A stretch of DNA of 7,021 nt from Pseudomonadota bacterium (GTDB lineage: Bacteria > Pseudomonadota > Gammaproteobacteria > Steroidobacterales > Steroidobacteraceae): assembly GCA_021850555.1 (NCBI GenBank), contig JAJZLX010000632.1, forward strand, positions 1-7,021, given 5' to 3'. Shown here in pieces: positions 5,491-7,021 of this stretch. The position numbers and the translations under genes are program-made. Positions within the stretch are counted from its first letter, which is position 1; each line of letters starts with the position of its first letter. The notes under the pieces were generated by a model. That model worked only from the letters and a program-made list of their open reading frames with translations, searched no databases and was not told the DNA's origin.

Positions 5491-6476
5491 TGCATCACCT
5501 CGGGGGCCTCGCGCCCCTCGAGCACGTATGCCGCGGCACGGCGCGCCAAGGCTGGAGCGGCCAGAAATCCATGACGGAACAGGCCGTTCACGTAGAGCGT
5601 GCCGCCGCGCCGAACGAGCCGTGGCAGGTTGTCGGGGAAGGCGGGTCGGACGCCGGTGCCGATCTCGAGGATCTCCCCCTCGCCAAAAGCAGGATGCAAC
5701 GCATAGGCCGCCCCAAGCAGCTCCAGCATCGAGCGGGCAGTGATACGGCTCGCCTGGTCACTCTCGATCATGGTCGCGCCGATCATGTAGTGTCCCGCCT
5801 CCCGCGGCACCACATACACCGGTGTGCGCGGATGCAGCACGCGCACCGGGCGAGTCAAAGTCAGATCCGGTGCGCGCACATGCAGCATCTCGCCCTTGAC
5901 CCCGCGCAGATCCGTGAGCACGTTTCGGGCCGCAAGCCCGGTGCAGTCGAGCACACACTGGCCATCTTGTGCGGCGGCGGAATCCGCTGCGGTGGCGAAA
6001 CGGATGGTGCCGCCGAGCGTGCGCAGCCGTTCGGCGAGCGCCACGAGTGCCGCTCGCGGATCGATGTGCGCCTCGCCTTTGAAGTACAGACCACGCTCGA
6101 AACGCCCGGCAAGATCAGGTTCGAGCGCGGCAATCCCCTCGGCATCCAGCCACTCGTAATGCTCGGTGCGACGGGCAAATTGGTTCAGCTCCGCACCGTC
6201 ACGCCCATGCGCCAGAACCAGAGTTCCACGTCGCACCATGGCAGGGTACTTCTCACCCCACCACGCGAAGCCCTCATCCCCGAGCGCTACGATGAGCGGT
6301 GGGGCGTGGACGCGCTCGCACCACGGTGCCAGCATGCCGCCGGCGAACCAGGAACATGAGTCTGCGCCGAGCTGGGCGCTGCGCTCGAGCACTTCCACGC
6401 GCGCACCCCGCTCGGCGAGCTCCAGGGCGCAGGCGAGTCCGGCGACACCGGCGCCGATCACGGTGGCGCGCACCAC
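5487..6476 (-). CDS. thiO: glycine oxidase ThiO (FAD-dependent)
   Basis: A flavoprotein of the DAO family that oxidises glycine with O2 to dehydroglycine (iminoglycine), which ThiG uses, releasing hydrogen peroxide. It has 329 residues, below the roughly 370 of the Bacillus enzyme but typical of shorter proteobacterial forms. The Rossmann loop VIGAGVAGL is at 6-14, with the ribose-binding acid E31 at the end of the second strand. Next come FAGGMLAPW (44-52), the strand/turn YVVPREAGHYMIGATMIESD (221-240), TGVRPAFPDNLP (273-284) and GLFRHGFLAAPAL (298-310). Arginines 277 and 301 align with the substrate- and flavin-region arginines of glycine oxidase. The start is GTG, directly after the thiC TGA, with GAGGAG six bases upstream; a second GTG codon follows at once. 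A generic FAD-dependent oxidoreductase is excluded by context and by the paired C-terminal motifs. Confidence 0.92.
   Translation of the reverse strand: MVRATVIGAGVAGLACALELAERGARVEVLERSAQLGADSCSWFAGGMLAPWCERVHAPPLIVALGDEGFAWWGEKYPAMVRRGTLVLAHGRDGAELNQFARRTEHYEWLDAEGIAALEPDLAGRFERGLYFKGEAHIDPRAALVALAERLRTLGGTIRFATAADSAAAQDGQCVLDCTGLAARNVLTDLRGVKGEMLHVRAPDLTLTRPVRVLHPRTPVYVVPREAGHYMIGATMIESDQASRITARSMLELLGAAYALHPAFGEGEILEIGTGVRPAFPDNLPRLVRRGGTLYVNGLFRHGFLAAPALARRAAAYVLEGREAPEVMQ
5494..5501 (-). promoter_or_regulatory. ribosome binding site of thiS, inside the end of thiO
   Basis: GAGGTGAT on the minus strand matches eight consecutive bases of the consensus TAAGGAGGTGAT complementary to the 16S rRNA 3' end. 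It lies three bases before the GTG of thiS (seven if measured from GAGG) and is encoded by the last codons of thiO (Glu-Val-Met). It supports the GTG start. Confidence 0.65.

Positions 6477-7021
<545 letters not shown>

Noticed and set aside
5571..6359. Long + strand open frame (262 codons) opposite thiO
   Set aside because: It lies antisense to the clear thiO gene, has no family motif and no ribosome site of note. Rare stop codons in GC-rich DNA explain its length.

Overview
The window is GC-rich bacterial chromosome with dense, overlapping genes. Protein similarity recalled from memory points to the Pseudomonadota (Proteobacteria); class cannot be settled from this stretch alone. The order thiC-thiO-thiS-thiG-thiE recalls the rhizobial thiCOGE arrangement, while the ThiE N-terminus also resembles the enterobacterial protein.

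Layout: (1) bases 1-544 hold a small + strand gene for an unrecognised protein of about 130 residues, with a weak candidate promoter upstream and a perfect 10-bp hairpin just after its stop. (2) Bases 545-830 are a gene-free GC-rich spacer with a plausible extended -10 promoter near its right end. (3) Bases 831-2078 (+) encode a CPA1/NhaP-type Na+(K+)/H+ antiporter. (4) Bases 2079-2169 are a short convergent gap with no obvious terminator. (5) From 2170 to the right edge, seven genes run leftward on the minus strand as a very tight thiamine operon, in transcription order thiC (3' part only), thiO, thiS, thiG, thiE, thiF-rhodanese fusion, thiD. Any promoter or TPP riboswitch should lie upstream of thiC, beyond the right edge.

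How the genes work together: ThiC makes HMP-P and ThiD phosphorylates it to HMP-PP. ThiO oxidises glycine to the imine used for the thiazole. ThiF adenylates the ThiS C-terminus, which becomes a thiocarboxylate, and ThiG builds thiazole phosphate from it. ThiE joins the two halves into thiamine phosphate. ThiL, Dxs and the cysteine desulfurase are not in the window. The choice of ThiO over ThiH indicates an oxygen-dependent route.

Most of the window is ordinary metabolism. The points worth a second look are the ThiF protein (fused to a rhodanese domain and lacking both halves of the usual four-cysteine zinc site), the thiS-thiG junction (the ThiS Gly-Gly codons also serve as the thiG ribosome binding site), and the uncharacterised small protein with a glycine-zipper tail. 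I did not find an evident new multi-gene system.
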